From positions 62,001-126,000 of the forward strand of contig NZ_JAKVIM010000004.1 of NCBI RefSeq assembly GCF_022601715.1: a DNA stretch of 64,000 nt, written 5' to 3'. The position numbers and the translations under genes are program-made. This DNA comes from Acinetobacter zhairuonensis. Its GTDB lineage: Bacteria; Pseudomonadota; Gammaproteobacteria; Pseudomonadales; Moraxellaceae. This document shows, piece by piece, positions 39,446 through 48,655 of the stretch (the first letter of the stretch is position 1; every line of letters begins with the position of its first letter). The notes under the pieces were generated by a model. The model was not told the origin of the DNA, did no database searches, and saw only the letters and a program-made list of their open reading frames with translations.

Positions 39446-40300
39446 TTATGGCTTTGCATTTATCCCATCCGCAATGCTTGTGTCATTAATCGTTACAACA
39501 AAGTGACCATTTACAATTTTCGGTGGGGCTGAACTTTTCCATTGGATGGCTAACCCGTTCCTATACCGTAAATCGATTGCCGAAATTTGTGACCACACGG
39601 GTTTCAAATCACTTTGCGCAAGATGACTCAAGCGTTGTAGCTTACTCATGGTCTGATCTTGATCAACAATAACACGTAATCCAGAATCAAACTGCATAAA
39701 CCAAGTCATACGCTCCGTTAAATATAATTCTTTTAGCCGGAGGTTGACTGGCAGGAATAACTGATTAATTTCATTATAGCGACGCATCATGGTTTTAGAT
39801 TGGCTCATCGGCCCATGAAGCAATGGCAATTGTTGATAATTTCGCGGGGTCACTTCAGCAAAAACATCACCGCTGTCACTGAGTAGACGTCCTGTTCCCC
39901 AACGTGCGATCGCATGGCGTGGCATCACTCGAACACGAATGGCATTTGGCCATGCGCGAGACACCACCACACGATCTACCCACGATAACTCTAATGCGCG
40001 ATCCCGAATTTGCTCTAAATCAGAGGTAAAATAATTATTCTGTACGCTTGGTGCCACATGCAGCATCACTTGTCGATGTTCAGTATCGGAACGGGTTCCC
40101 ACCACGTCCAGATCTGCCACACGGGCATCCGTCATTACTTTATATAGGCCAAAAACTCCAGCAGCCAGCACCACAAAGGCAATGACTAAAAGCAACCAGC
40201 CGCCCGCGTTAGTCAATTGCTCCTGACGCGTGGGTGGTTTGTCATGTATCGAAGTAATTGCAGCGCGTTTGCGTCGCATCGATGCTGGAAGTTGAGCCAT
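39446..40300 (-). CDS. ftsQ: cell division protein FtsQ
   Basis: Bitopic membrane protein of the divisome linking FtsB/L to the ring. 284 residues: a short Arg/Lys-rich cytoplasmic tail, one helix (about residues 32-55), then a periplasmic POTRA domain (about 58-130; LDVVGTRSDTEHRQV) and the FtsQ beta domain up to about 250. It sits three bases after ddl, in the order murC-ddl-ftsQ-ftsA. Confidence 0.93.
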   Translation of the reverse strand: MAQLPASMRRKRAAITSIHDKPPTRQEQLTNAGGWLLLVIAFVVLAAGVFGLYKVMTDARVADLDVVGTRSDTEHRQVMLHVAPSVQNNYFTSDLEQIRDRALELSWVDRVVVSRAWPNAIRVRVMPRHAIARWGTGRLLSDSGDVFAEVTPRNYQQLPLLHGPMSQSKTMMRRYNEINQLFLPVNLRLKELYLTERMTWFMQFDSGLRVIVDQDQTMSKLQRLSHLAQSDLKPVWSQISAIDLRYRNGLAIQWKSSAPPKIVNGHFVVTINDTSIADGINAKP

Positions 40301-40303
40301 AAC

Positions 40304-41233
40304 TTAGTGTGCTGCACCTGTAAGTGTTTGTTCTAAAATAGCGACACATAATGCATCAAAGCTATAACCCACCGCATTGGCTGCTTTAGGGACTAAAGAG
40401 TGGCTGGTCATCCCCGGTACTGTATTCACTTCAAGTAACCAGAAATTGCCTTGCTCATCTTGCATGGCATCAATACGACCCCAACCACTTGCACCTACGG
40501 CTTGGAATGCGCGTAAACATAACGCTTGTAAACGTTGCTCATCAGCTTCGGTTAAGCCACAAGGAATACCGTATTGCACATCATTACGCTGATATTTCGC
40601 TTCATAGTCATAGAAAGCAACATCCGCAGGCGGTTGTAAACGAATCACAGGCAAAGGTTGACCGTTCAGGAATGAAATGGTGAATTCACGTCCAGTAATC
40701 CATTTTTCAGCCATCACGACTGCATCATGTTGCGTCGCTTTGGCAATTGCTGCTGATAAATCTTCGGCTTTTTCTACTTTACTCATGCCGACGCTCGAAC
40801 CTTCATGTACCGGTTTGATAATCAACGGCAAGCCTAAGCTTTCAACCACAGCAGCCAAGTCCGTGTCTTTGTCTACAATGCGATACGGTGCTGTTGGTAA
40901 GTCTGAACCTTGCCAGATTTGCTTAGTTTTGACTTTGTCCATACCAATCGCAGAACCTTGCACGCCAGTCCCTGTATATGGAATGTTTAACCATTCCAAT
41001 ACGCCTTGGATCTGACCATCTTCCCCGCCACGACCATGCAACACAATAAAAGCACGATCATAATTGACCAATTCAGTAACACTACGGTTTTGAGGATCAA
41101 ATGCCTCGGCATTTACCCCAGAACGAATCAATGCTTCAAGTACCGCCTGACCACTATCGAGAGAAACCTCACGCTCAGCTGATTTACCACCAAGCAACAC
41201 GGCAACTTTGCCGAACTTTGAAGCATTTGACAC
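40304..41233 (-). CDS. ddl: D-alanine--D-alanine ligase
   Basis: ATP-grasp enzyme joining two D-alanines for the peptidoglycan stem peptide. 309 residues, DdlB size. GGKSAEREVSLDSG at the N-terminus, HGRGGEDGQIQG, the EGSSVGMSKVEK serine loop, and the Mg/ATP-binding EVNTVPGMTSHS are all present. The gene sits between murC and ftsQ, as in E. coli ddlB. Confidence 0.96.
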   Translation of the reverse strand: MSNASKFGKVAVLLGGKSAEREVSLDSGQAVLEALIRSGVNAEAFDPQNRSVTELVNYDRAFIVLHGRGGEDGQIQGVLEWLNIPYTGTGVQGSAIGMDKVKTKQIWQGSDLPTAPYRIVDKDTDLAAVVESLGLPLIIKPVHEGSSVGMSKVEKAEDLSAAIAKATQHDAVVMAEKWITGREFTISFLNGQPLPVIRLQPPADVAFYDYEAKYQRNDVQYGIPCGLTEADEQRLQALCLRAFQAVGASGWGRIDAMQDEQGNFWLLEVNTVPGMTSHSLVPKAANAVGYSFDALCVAILEQTLTGAAH

Positions 41234-41283
41234 GTTTTTATCCTTAAACTGTTATAACTTTTAATTGAAACCAGAGACCACAA

Positions 41284-42732
41284 TTAGTCTAGGTATAATT
41301 GATGCTGCGCCAGCTCAACTGAGATAGCTCCCACATTACCCGCGCCTTGTGTTAATAACAAGTCATTCGCTTGTAACACTTTGCGCATTACATTTGATAG
41401 GTTGCCATCAACAGGATCAATCAAAATCGGCTCGACTTCACCACGCAGGCGAATACTGCGTGCCAAAGCACGACTGTCAGCACCGACAATTGGCTTTTCG
41501 CCAGCAGGATAGACTTCTAGCAACAGCAATTGGTCCACTTGCGACAACACATCGACAAAGTCATCAAAACAATCGCGGGTACGGCTAAAACGGTGTGGCT
41601 GGAATAACATCACCAGACGACGGTCGGGATGGCTAGCACGCGCAGCTTTAATGGTGGCTTCCACTTCTTTCGGATGATGACCATAGTCATCCACCAATTT
41701 CACATTACCTTCGCCCAAGTCGAACTCACCCTGAACTTGGAAACGACGACCGACACCACTGAAACTTTCCAGTGCACGCGCAATCGCGGCATCCGATACG
41801 CCTTCATCGGTCGCAATCCCAATCGCGGCAAGCGCATTGAGAATGTTATGCAGACCAGGCAAGTTAATGGTGAGACGTAATGGCTCACGATCTTTACGCA
41901 ATACAGTAAAGTGCGACTGCATGCCGACTTGTTCAATATCGACAGCACGAATGTCATTGTCTTCATTGAAGCCGTAAGTCACCAATGGACGACCAATACG
42001 TGGCATGATTTCGCGGATATTGGCATCATCCCCGCACACCACCGCTAAACCGTAGAATGGCATCTTTTGTAGGAATTGCACAAAAGTGTCTTTCAGCACA
42101 TCAAAGCTGCCGCCATAGGTATCCATGTGATCGGCATCAATATTGGTCACAATGGTGGCCATTGGCTGTAAATGCAGGAAGGATGCATCCGACTCATCTG
42201 CTTCCGCCACAATAAAACGACTTGCACCAAGCGCAGCATTCACACCCGTACGATTTAGCAAACCACCAATCACATAAGTTGGGTCTAGGTTTTCTTCTGC
42301 CAACATACAAGTTACAAGACTGGTGGTTGTGGTTTTACCATGTGTTCCAGCAACGGCAATACCATGACGGTAACGCATCAACTCACCCAACATTTCTGCA
42401 CGACGCACCACTGGAATGCGGTGTTCAATCGCAGATTTAATTTCAGGGTTTTCTGGATCAATCGCTGTCGAAACAACCAGAACATTGGCACCTTTTATAT
42501 TTTCTTCGGCATGCCCGATATAAACCTTGATCCCATTTTCTTCGAGCTGAGCCGTAGTTTTAGAGGCTTTAATATCTGAACCCGAAACCTTGTAGCCTTG
42601 GTTTTTCAACACTTCAGCGATGCCGCACATCCCAGCACCACCAATTCCCACGAAATGGATGTGCTTAATACGACGCATTTCTGGGATTTTAATTAACTTT
42701 TTTGCTTGATCAGCAGGTGTAGATGGAGACAT
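41284..42732 (-). CDS. murC: UDP-N-acetylmuramate--L-alanine ligase MurC
   Basis: Adds L-alanine to UDP-MurNAc with ATP. 482 residues. [16 protein letters not shown] is the UDP-binding loop; [13 protein letters not shown] the ATP P-loop; [13 protein letters not shown] carries Mg ligands; [16 protein letters not shown] the C-terminal ADP-binding region. It lies 12 bases after murG and 50 before ddl. Confidence 0.97.
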   Translation of the reverse strand: MSPSTPADQAKKLIKIPEMRRIKHIHFVGIGGAGMCGIAEVLKNQGYKVSGSDIKASKTTAQLEENGIKVYIGHAEENIKGANVLVVSTAIDPENPEIKSAIEHRIPVVRRAEMLGELMRYRHGIAVAGTHGKTTTTSLVTCMLAEENLDPTYVIGGLLNRTGVNAALGASRFIVAEADESDASFLHLQPMATIVTNIDADHMDTYGGSFDVLKDTFVQFLQKMPFYGLAVVCGDDANIREIMPRIGRPLVTYGFNEDNDIRAVDIEQVGMQSHFTVLRKDREPLRLTINLPGLHNILNALAAIGIATDEGVSDAAIARALESFSGVGRRFQVQGEFDLGEGNVKLVDDYGHHPKEVEATIKAARASHPDRRLVMLFQPHRFSRTRDCFDDFVDVLSQVDQLLLLEVYPAGEKPIVGADSRALARSIRLRGEVEPILIDPVDGNLSNVMRKVLQANDLLLTQGAGNVGAISVELAQHQLYLD

Positions 42733-42744
42733 AACTTTCTCTAA

Positions 42745-43842
42745 TTACAAGTCTTGAATTAACTCAACGACATGTTGGGTTGCATCGGGTTGAGCCTGTT
42801 GACGCGCTTTCACTGCCATTTCAGACAACAATTGACGATTCATTAACGGCACTAACAATTCTTTTAAACTTTCAGGCGTCATCTGGGCTTGCGGACAAAT
42901 TTTCGCAGCACCAATCTTCGCTAAAAACTTGGCATTGGCAGTCTGGTGATCATCCACTGCACTTGGCAGTGGTACAAAAATTGCCGCCACACCTGCTGTT
43001 GCAATTTCAGTCACGGTTAACGCACCCGCACGGCAAATAATTAAATCTGCATTTGAATAAGCTTGCGCCATATCCTCAATAAATGGATGCACTTCTACGT
43101 CTAAATTCGTAGGGGCATTCGCATATTGTGCTTGTGTCGCCTCAACATGGTTTTGACCGCATTGGTGATACACGCGAATCGGTACATTCAATAACTTTAA
43201 TGCTTCGGGCACACATTCATTCAGTGCTTTCGCCCCCAAAGAACCGCCGACGATTAAAATTCGGAGCGGTTGATTGACCTTTTCACGCTCTTGATAACGC
43301 CAAGACGGATTTAAAATTTCGGTAATTTCTTTGCGTACAGGATTGCCTGTAGTCACAATTTTGGCTTGCTCGACAAAAGTCTGCGGAAATGCCTGACACA
43401 CCGTTGTCGCCACACGCGACAATTGGGTATTGGTAAAGCCAGCAATTGCATTTTGCTCATGAATCAGTACAGGAATCCCCAGTACACGTGCTGCCAGACC
43501 ACCTGGTCCAGCCACATAGCCACCGAAACCAGCAACTGCATCGATATTTAACTGTTTCATATAGCGCATTGCGCTGAGTGTGGCTTTTAAAATTTTAAAA
43601 GGCGCCAATAATTTGCGCACCACACCATTGCCACGCACGCCTTGAATATCAATTTGGTAAATTGGAATATTTTGATTTTTTAAAAGTCTGTTTTCCATGC
43701 CTGTTGGTGTTGCCAACCAAGACACGTGTGCCCCTTGTTGTTGCAATTCTTTCGCAACGGCAAGTGCTGGAAAAACGTGTCCACCGGTACCTGCGGCCAT
43801 CATCATCACGCGTTTGGGCTTTATTTGCTGAGCATCAGTCAC
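42745..43842 (-). CDS. murG: UDP-GlcNAc transferase MurG
   Basis: Adds GlcNAc to lipid I to give lipid II at the inner face of the cytoplasmic membrane. GT-B fold, 365 residues. AAGTGGHVFPALAVA is the first glycine-rich loop, AGFGGYVAGPGGLAA the second, and ADLIICRAGALTVTEIATAG the UDP-GlcNAc-binding part. It is the first gene of the murG-murC-ddl-ftsQ-ftsA-ftsZ run seen here. Confidence 0.97.
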   Translation of the reverse strand: MTDAQQIKPKRVMMMAAGTGGHVFPALAVAKELQQQGAHVSWLATPTGMENRLLKNQNIPIYQIDIQGVRGNGVVRKLLAPFKILKATLSAMRYMKQLNIDAVAGFGGYVAGPGGLAARVLGIPVLIHEQNAIAGFTNTQLSRVATTVCQAFPQTFVEQAKIVTTGNPVRKEITEILNPSWRYQEREKVNQPLRILIVGGSLGAKALNECVPEALKLLNVPIRVYHQCGQNHVEATQAQYANAPTNLDVEVHPFIEDMAQAYSNADLIICRAGALTVTEIATAGVAAIFVPLPSAVDDHQTANAKFLAKIGAAKICPQAQMTPESLKELLVPLMNRQLLSEMAVKARQQAQPDATQHVVELIQDL

Positions 43843-44153
43843 GGTCTAATTCTTCAATTCAAAAAAATAAGCAAAAATTTCATTTTAAGTTAACAATTGT
43901 AATCACAAACGAGGGGGCGCGAAAGATTATTTACTTTGTTTCACCCAGCGTTTCATTGTTTTTTTCTTCAGTTTTGTAAGTTTAAACAAGTTTTATTATT
44001 AATCTAGTACAAAAAACCTCTATCTTTGTTAAAAACAGCAAATCGTGTACATTTTCACACTGATCTTGAGCAGTTTATTTCCCCCCAAAATAAGCCCAAG
44101 CAACCTCAATCACAACATCATGATTGAGGTGCGCAGAACATTCTAAATCTTGA
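43843..44153. other. 311-base intergenic region gshB / murG
   Basis: AT-rich, holding the murG promoter region near its left end and, at 44102-44131, the terminator of gshB. No gene was seen. A short open frame on the plus strand has no ribosome binding site. Confidence 0.45.
44102..44131 (-). terminator. terminator of gshB
   Basis: CCTCAATCA/TGATTGAGG stem with an eight-base loop, 23 bases after the gshB stop. The downstream T-tract is weak on the minus strand. Confidence 0.65.
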
Positions 44154-45101
44154 TTAGGCTACTGGACGACCTGCTTCCAATACCGTAAATAAATCATCCG
44201 CAATTTGAGTACCAAACTTGTTGTCGATTTCACGAATACAGGTTGGACTGGTGACATTAATTTCGGTCACATAATTACCAATCACATCTAGACCAACAAA
44301 AATCAGCCCTTTTTCACGCAAATATGGACCAACTTTTTTCGCAATTGCACGGTCATTTTCTGTCAGTGGACGAGCTTCACCCAGACCACCTGCTGCCAAA
44401 TTACCGCGGACTTCACCATTTTGTGGAATTCGCGCCAAGCAATACGGAACAGGTTCACCATTCACCATCAGAATACGCTTATCCCCTTCCACAATTTCAG
44501 GAATATAACGCTGCGCCATAATTGGCACAGTACCGTGATTGGTTAAAAGTTCGATGGTTGAGCCAATGTTCACGCCATCTTGATAAAGACGGAAAATACC
44601 CATGCCACCCATACCATCAAGAGGCTTTACAATTACATCGCCCTGTTCTTGAATAAATTCACGAATAAGACTTTGTTGTGAAGTTACCAAAGTCGGGACT
44701 TGTAACTCAGGGAACTGTGTTGCAAACAATTTTTCATTACAATCACGCAGGCTTTGGGGCTTGTTAATAATCCACGCCCCTTCGCGTTCTGCCTGCTCTA
44801 AAATGTAGGTGGTATAGACAAAGTTCATGTCAAATGGCGGGTCTTTACGCATCAACACCACGTCATACGCTGCGATGGATTCTTTCTTCTTTTCACCCAA
44901 TTCATAATAATGGTCGTAATCTTCAAACACCTGTAAGGGTGCAATCAGACCAAAAGCCTTACCCTGCTCGATATATAAATCTTGTTGTAGTGCATAACCA
45001 AGTTCGTGCCCACGTCGTGTTGCTGCCCACAACATCGCCATAGTGGAGTCTTTTTTCAAATTGACACTTTCGATAGGGTCCATCACAACAAGTACGCGCA
45101 T
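44154..45101 (-). CDS. gshB: glutathione synthetase
   Basis: Adds glycine to gamma-glutamylcysteine with ATP. 315 residues, the size of E. coli GshB (316). MRVLVVMDPIESVNLKKDS is the typical start (the ATG at 45101; earlier in-frame codons include only TTG). GDVIVKPLDGMGGMGIF is the ATP-binding loop, and EINVTSPTCIREI binds Mg and substrate near the C-terminus. It is a single-gene transcript with its own terminator. Confidence 0.96.
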   Translation of the reverse strand: MRVLVVMDPIESVNLKKDSTMAMLWAATRRGHELGYALQQDLYIEQGKAFGLIAPLQVFEDYDHYYELGEKKKESIAAYDVVLMRKDPPFDMNFVYTTYILEQAEREGAWIINKPQSLRDCNEKLFATQFPELQVPTLVTSQQSLIREFIQEQGDVIVKPLDGMGGMGIFRLYQDGVNIGSTIELLTNHGTVPIMAQRYIPEIVEGDKRILMVNGEPVPYCLARIPQNGEVRGNLAAGGLGEARPLTENDRAIAKKVGPYLREKGLIFVGLDVIGNYVTEINVTSPTCIREIDNKFGTQIADDLFTVLEAGRPVA

Positions 45102-45224
45102 AATCAAAGCTCTTTTTTAAAAAGTATAATCTTCAAGGAGTATAACGGAGATTATGGGTTTCTATTTCTGAATTTCGGTTTTCGCTTATGGATAATTTTG
45201 TATTAAGGTGTGGAGAATTCTAAT

Positions 45225-45422
45225 ATGCAGCAAGCAATTATTGGTTTTCATCAGGATGAAGAACAGCATTGGGTGGCAGATTTGGCTTGTGGACATACGC
45301 AACATGTACGTCATACGCCACCTTGGCAAAATCGACCTTGGGTGATGACTGAGCAAGGGCGTAAGGACAAGTTGGGGGTGATGCTGGAGTGTAAGCAGTG
45401 TGATATAGAGAGTTGTCAATAG
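45225..45422 (+). CDS. DUF3565 family small protein
   Basis: A 65-residue protein with the DUF3565 pattern: an N-terminal strand (IIGFHQDEEQHWVADLACGH), an RHTPPWQNRPWV segment, and a C-terminal LECKQCDIES. The cysteines CGH and CKQC could bind zinc. The ATG at 45225 has GGAGA nine bases upstream. Function of the family is unknown. It is divergent from gshB. Confidence 0.75.
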   Translation: MQQAIIGFHQDEEQHWVADLACGHTQHVRHTPPWQNRPWVMTEQGRKDKLGVMLECKQCDIESCQ

Positions 45423-45446
45423 ATCATTTTAGGCTCAGCCCTATGT

Positions 45447-45475
45447 CGAAAGGCCCATGCATCGGGCCTTTCGGA
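45447..45475. terminator. hairpin after DUF3565 gene
   Basis: CGAAAGGCCC/GGGCCTTTCG, a 10-bp GC-rich stem 25 bases after the stop. There is no clear T-run, so it may slow rather than end transcription. Confidence 0.55.
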
Positions 45476-45551
45476 TCAACTGTATTTGGTGAATTTTCGA
45501 AATGATTAACTCATGCAACGGGTTGCAAATTAGATAATACATCCAGCTGGA

Positions 45552-45896
45552 TTAAGCGGATTCATTACTAAATTCATGAAAAGCATCCAAGACATGGGAA
45601 GAGTACATCAAGGATGGTCCTCCGCCCATCATAACAGCAACGCCTAATACTTCTTCGACTTCCTTTAGACTCGCCCCGAGTTTAACTAAAGCCTTGGTAT
45701 GAAAAGCAATACACGCATCACAGCGTTTTTCAACCGCGATGGCCAAGGCAATAAACTCTTTGGTTTTTGTATCTAAGATTGCATTTTCTAAAGCCGCTTG
45801 ACTTAACTGCCCAAAACCTTGCATCAATTTAGGCGTATCTTGCTGCAAAGTTTTTAAATTTTTAGCAATTGTTTGCGTGATAGCTTGATAACTCAT
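45552..45896 (-). CDS. carboxymuconolactone decarboxylase / AhpD-like protein
   Basis: A 114-residue helical protein of the CMD/AhpD superfamily. The redox motif E56-x2-C59-x2-C62-x3-H66 (EKRCDACIAFH) is that of AhpD-type alkylhydroperoxidase proteins, which use the cysteine pair with a nearby His and Glu. Whether this member reduces peroxides is unknown; classical carboxymuconolactone decarboxylases lack the CxxC, so AhpD-like is the better label. It is monocistronic by spacing. Confidence 0.85.
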   Translation of the reverse strand: MSYQAITQTIAKNLKTLQQDTPKLMQGFGQLSQAALENAILDTKTKEFIALAIAVEKRCDACIAFHTKALVKLGASLKEVEEVLGVAVMMGGGPSLMYSSHVLDAFHEFSNESA

Positions 45897-46262
45897 GTGA
45901 ATCTCGAATCAATTTAATATATTTAATTATATATTATATAAAAATATATTGTTTTAAATAAAGTCTATTTTCATCTTGTTATTATTGAAGTCCTTAAACT
46001 TCAAGCCCCTAAAAGCCGTCTTTGGGATGCCCTACACGTCTAAACCAATATTATTTCTTCTTAGCCTGTATATAAGAGCCCTCGATTTTTCTATGCCTAT
46101 CCTGTTCTCGATACCCATTACAAATCCGGGATCATCATTCTTCTGCTATTATCAAGCTCTTGCACTAAATAAAAGCCTCAATACAATTTGCCACACTTTT
46201 TTTACTGAGCTTATCAATAAAAAAAGGAAGCCTTAGCCTCCTTTTTCTTCACTCAATAGGCA
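45897..46262. other. 366-base intergenic region CMD-like gene / pyrE
   Basis: The first 70 bases are almost pure A/T and carry the promoter of the AhpD-like gene (read leftward). The middle (about 46000-46190) has slightly coding-like composition but no start or continuous frame that I trust. The pyrE terminator is at 46218-46249. Confidence 0.4.
46218..46249 (-). terminator. terminator of pyrE
   Basis: AAAGGA-GC and GC-TCCTTT stem with a short loop; on the minus strand a run of seven T follows, 14 bases after the pyrE stop. Confidence 0.8.
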
Positions 46263-46913
46263 TTAGATACCATATTTCACACGGTAAGCTTCCATTTTTG
46301 CCAAGGCTTCGCTTTCACCTTTGGCATCTAAAAAGTTCATTAAATCTTTCATGGTAATTAAGGCATGTACAGGAATTTCCAACTCTTTTTGTACTTCCTG
46401 AATGGCTGATAACTCACCTTGACCTTTTTCCTGACGGTCTAATGCCACCAAAACGCCTGCAATGGTTGCCCCTGCATTTTTCAAAATGGTTACCACTTCA
46501 CGAATTGCAGTGCCCGCAGTAATTACGTCATCAATAATCCAGACTTTTTTACCTGCAACTGATGCACCGACTAATACACCGCCTTCACCATGATCTTTGG
46601 CTTCTTTACGGTTAAAGCCCCAAGGCACACTTACACCATGATTTTGTGATAATGCCACAGCCGTTGCTGCAACGAATGGAATACCTTTATACGCAGGACC
46701 AAACACCACTTCGACATTGTCGCACTGAGTCAATTTATCTGCATAGCCAGAAGCCAATAAAGACAAGGCTTCACCATCATTCAATAAACCTGCATTAAAA
46801 AAATAAGGACTCACACGACCTGATTTTAAAGTAAACTCACCAAATTTAAGCACACCACGTGATAAAGCGAGTTCGATAAATGCTTGTGGGTTAAATTGAG
46901 CTGGCGTTGACAT
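46263..46913 (-). CDS. pyrE: orotate phosphoribosyltransferase
   Basis: Makes orotidine monophosphate from orotate and PRPP in pyrimidine synthesis. 216 residues. The PRPP-binding loop [16 protein letters not shown] (about residues 122-137) and the flexible catalytic loop around [13 protein letters not shown] are present. It is divergent from the Crc/ExoIII-like gene with only about 40 bases between starts. The same pyrE/crc pair is seen in Pseudomonas. Confidence 0.96.
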   Translation of the reverse strand: MSTPAQFNPQAFIELALSRGVLKFGEFTLKSGRVSPYFFNAGLLNDGEALSLLASGYADKLTQCDNVEVVFGPAYKGIPFVAATAVALSQNHGVSVPWGFNRKEAKDHGEGGVLVGASVAGKKVWIIDDVITAGTAIREVVTILKNAGATIAGVLVALDRQEKGQGELSAIQEVQKELEIPVHALITMKDLMNFLDAKGESEALAKMEAYRVKYGI

Positions 46914-46953
46914 GAGGTGCTCCGAAATTCATACATTGAGGTTATGACTGCGC

Positions 46954-47772
46954 ATGATACCAAAGAGTAGCTACCCAAGTGATCAAAAAATTTTACGAGT
47001 GGTTTCAATTAACGTAAATGGCTTACGTTCATCCGTAACCAAAGGCTTACTTGAATGGTTAGAAAAGTCAGATGCGGATGTAGTCTGCATGCAAGAAAGC
47101 CGCATTACCCATGCACAATGGACTGATAAATTTAAACCCGAAGGCTGGTATACCCATCTGTTCCCAGCAGAACGTGCAGGCTATGCTGGCACTGCCATTT
47201 ACAGTCGTTTGCCGTTTGTTTCGGTAACAGATGGACTCGGTTTTGAACTGGCAGATTCTCAAGGACGCTTTATCAGTGCTGAATTTGATTTAGGTCTTGA
47301 TCAACCTGTGCATATTTGTTCTTTATATTTACCTTCTGGCTCTTCAGGCGATGAAGCACAAGCGCGTAAAGACCATTTTTTGGAAAATTATCAGCAGATT
47401 TTGAAACAATGGCGCGCTGAAAATAAATCCATCATTGTCTGTGGTGACTACAATATTGTGCATAAGCGCATTGATATTAAAAACTGGTCGGGCAATCAAA
47501 AATCTTCAGGCTGCTTACCACATGAACGTGCTTGGCTGGATCATATTTATGATGAACTCGGTTATGTGGATACCTTCCGTGAAGTTCGCAAAGAAGCGGA
47601 ACTTTATTCTTGGTGGTCAAATCGTGGACAAGCCCGTGCCAAGAACGTCGGTTGGCGGATTGATTACCAAGCCTGCTCACCTGACTGGAAAGCCCGCACC
47701 GTCAATGCTTGGGTCTATAAAGAGGAATGGTTTAGTGACCATGCTCCCGTAATTATTGATTATCAAATCTAA
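46954..47772 (+). CDS. crc: Crc/exodeoxyribonuclease III-family protein
   Basis: A 272-residue endonuclease/exonuclease/phosphatase-fold protein. Divergence from pyrE is the crc locus arrangement of Pseudomonas, where Crc lost nuclease residues and acts with Hfq in catabolite repression. Here the ExoIII catalytic set is intact: N22, E48 (VCMQES), D165 and N167 (GDYNIVH), D262 and H263 (SDHAP). So the protein could still be an AP endonuclease or exonuclease, a Crc-type regulator, or both. Acinetobacter baylyi has a Crc of this type with a role in aromatic catabolite repression. The first about 13 residues extend before the conserved fold, so a later start is possible. Confidence 0.85.
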   Translation: MIPKSSYPSDQKILRVVSINVNGLRSSVTKGLLEWLEKSDADVVCMQESRITHAQWTDKFKPEGWYTHLFPAERAGYAGTAIYSRLPFVSVTDGLGFELADSQGRFISAEFDLGLDQPVHICSLYLPSGSSGDEAQARKDHFLENYQQILKQWRAENKSIIVCGDYNIVHKRIDIKNWSGNQKSSGCLPHERAWLDHIYDELGYVDTFREVRKEAELYSWWSNRGQARAKNVGWRIDYQACSPDWKARTVNAWVYKEEWFSDHAPVIIDYQI

Positions 47773-47782
47773 ACAATACGCC

Positions 47783-47823
47783 TGATTGAGTGAACAATCG
47801 TTCACTCAATAATCTCTTTTTAC
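47783..47823 (+). terminator. terminator of crc
   Basis: ATTGAGTGAAC/GTTCACTCAAT, a perfect 11-bp stem with a four-base loop and CTCTTTTT after it. It separates crc from the small RNA candidate downstream. Confidence 0.9.
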
Positions 47824-47879
47824 TCACAACAGATGACGTATTTTCTGTCTATTTATCCTTAGTGAGAAACGGCATTATA

Positions 47880-48042
47880 GCGGCACGGCACAGGGACATG
47901 TCAGGATGACAGCAAAGGGATAGGAAGCCGTAGGATGATTAAAGCACACTTTGTTTAGAGTTTGCTTTCAAGGATGTGACAATGGACGTTGTAATGAGAC
48001 CCGCATAATCAGGATGATTAAATGCGGGTTTTCTCTTTTTTA
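47880..48042 (+). ncRNA. candidate Csr/Rsm-type small RNA with eight GGA motifs
   Basis: No gene in this 470-base gap. Eight GGA motifs occur in about 120 bases (starting 47894, 47904, 47918, 47923, 47933, 47972, 47984, 48012). Three sit exactly in hairpin loops: TGTCA-GGA-TGACA (47899-47911), ACAAT-GGAC-GTTGT (47979-47992), TAATCA-GGA-TGATTA (48006-48020). The last is the tip of a stem ACCCGCA..TGCGGGT followed by a T-rich run, a rho-independent terminator at 47998-48042. GGA in loops is the CsrA/RsmA recognition pattern of CsrB, RsmX, RsmY and RsmZ. A CATTAT at 47873 could be the -10 box. The direction is set by the terminator. No GacA box of the Pseudomonas type was found upstream. Confidence 0.6.
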
Positions 48043-48240
48043 TTTCTTATTTAAGCGCTGATGTTTTCATTGTTTTAAGATTGTTTTTGTTTATGCGTAT
48101 AGCATGCCAAGCTTTGATTGCAGTTCGATGACAAGCTCAGAATAACTGTTGATATTTTATTCCTTTAACGCCTAGCGCTAGAGAAAGCTTGTTTTTTTGT
48201 TTACCCTATAGCCAAAGATCATTTTAGAGAAGTATTCAAC

Positions 48241-48591
48241 GTGCTAAAAATTTATGGCATTAAAAACTGTAGCTCCATGAAAAAAGCATTCGATTTGCTG
48301 ACTGAACTTGGCTTGGCCTATGAATTTCATGATTATAAAAAGCAAAGTATTGATGCCGACACCTTAAAAATCTGGTTAGACCAAGTCGGACAAGAGCTAA
48401 TTTTAAATAAAAAAGGCACCACTTGGCGCAAACTCACTGAAGCAGAACAACAGCATGCCCTAGCTTCACAAACACAACTGATTGAAACCCTGATGGCACA
48501 GCCAAGCCTGATCAAACGCCCTGTTTTAAACACGGCATCTGGCTATATTATTGGTTTTGATGAAGCCGCTTACCGTGCCCTTGCAGGCTAA
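48241..48591 (+). CDS. ArsC/Spx-family (YffB-like) protein
   Basis: A 116-residue thioredoxin-fold protein of the arsenate reductase/Spx family. It starts with GTG and has IYGIKNCSSMKKAFDLL, with single reactive C10, then a C-terminal SLIKRPVLNTASGYIIGFDE typical of YffB/ArsC-like proteins. Lacking the extra cysteines of arsenate reductases, it is more likely a YffB-type glutathione-dependent reductase of unknown substrate than a true ArsC. It is followed directly by a terminator. Confidence 0.85.
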   Translation: MLKIYGIKNCSSMKKAFDLLTELGLAYEFHDYKKQSIDADTLKIWLDQVGQELILNKKGTTWRKLTEAEQQHALASQTQLIETLMAQPSLIKRPVLNTASGYIIGFDEAAYRALAG

Positions 48592-48608
48592 AAGCTAAAA
48601 TAGAAAAA

Positions 48609-48641
48609 ATAAAAAAGCCTGACTCAATGCAGGCTTTTTTA
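48609..48641. terminator. bidirectional terminator ArsC-like / DUF2147
   Basis: AAAAAGCCTG/CAGGCTTTTT stem between convergent genes with A and T runs on the two sides. Confidence 0.85.
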
Positions 48642-48655
48642 TTCTTGATTCTGTC

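Noticed and set aside
45447..45475. tRNA or other structured RNA
   Set aside because: Only one simple 10-bp hairpin; no cloverleaf. No tRNA-like fold was seen in any intergenic region.
45976..46236. Plus-strand open frame of 86 codons between the AhpD-like gene and pyrE
   Set aside because: Poor start context, runs into the pyrE terminator, and composition is not convincingly coding.
47823..48060. CrcZ-like RNA next to crc
   Set aside because: No repeated AANAANAA motifs bound by Hfq/Crc; the repeated signal is GGA in loops, which points to CsrA/RsmA.
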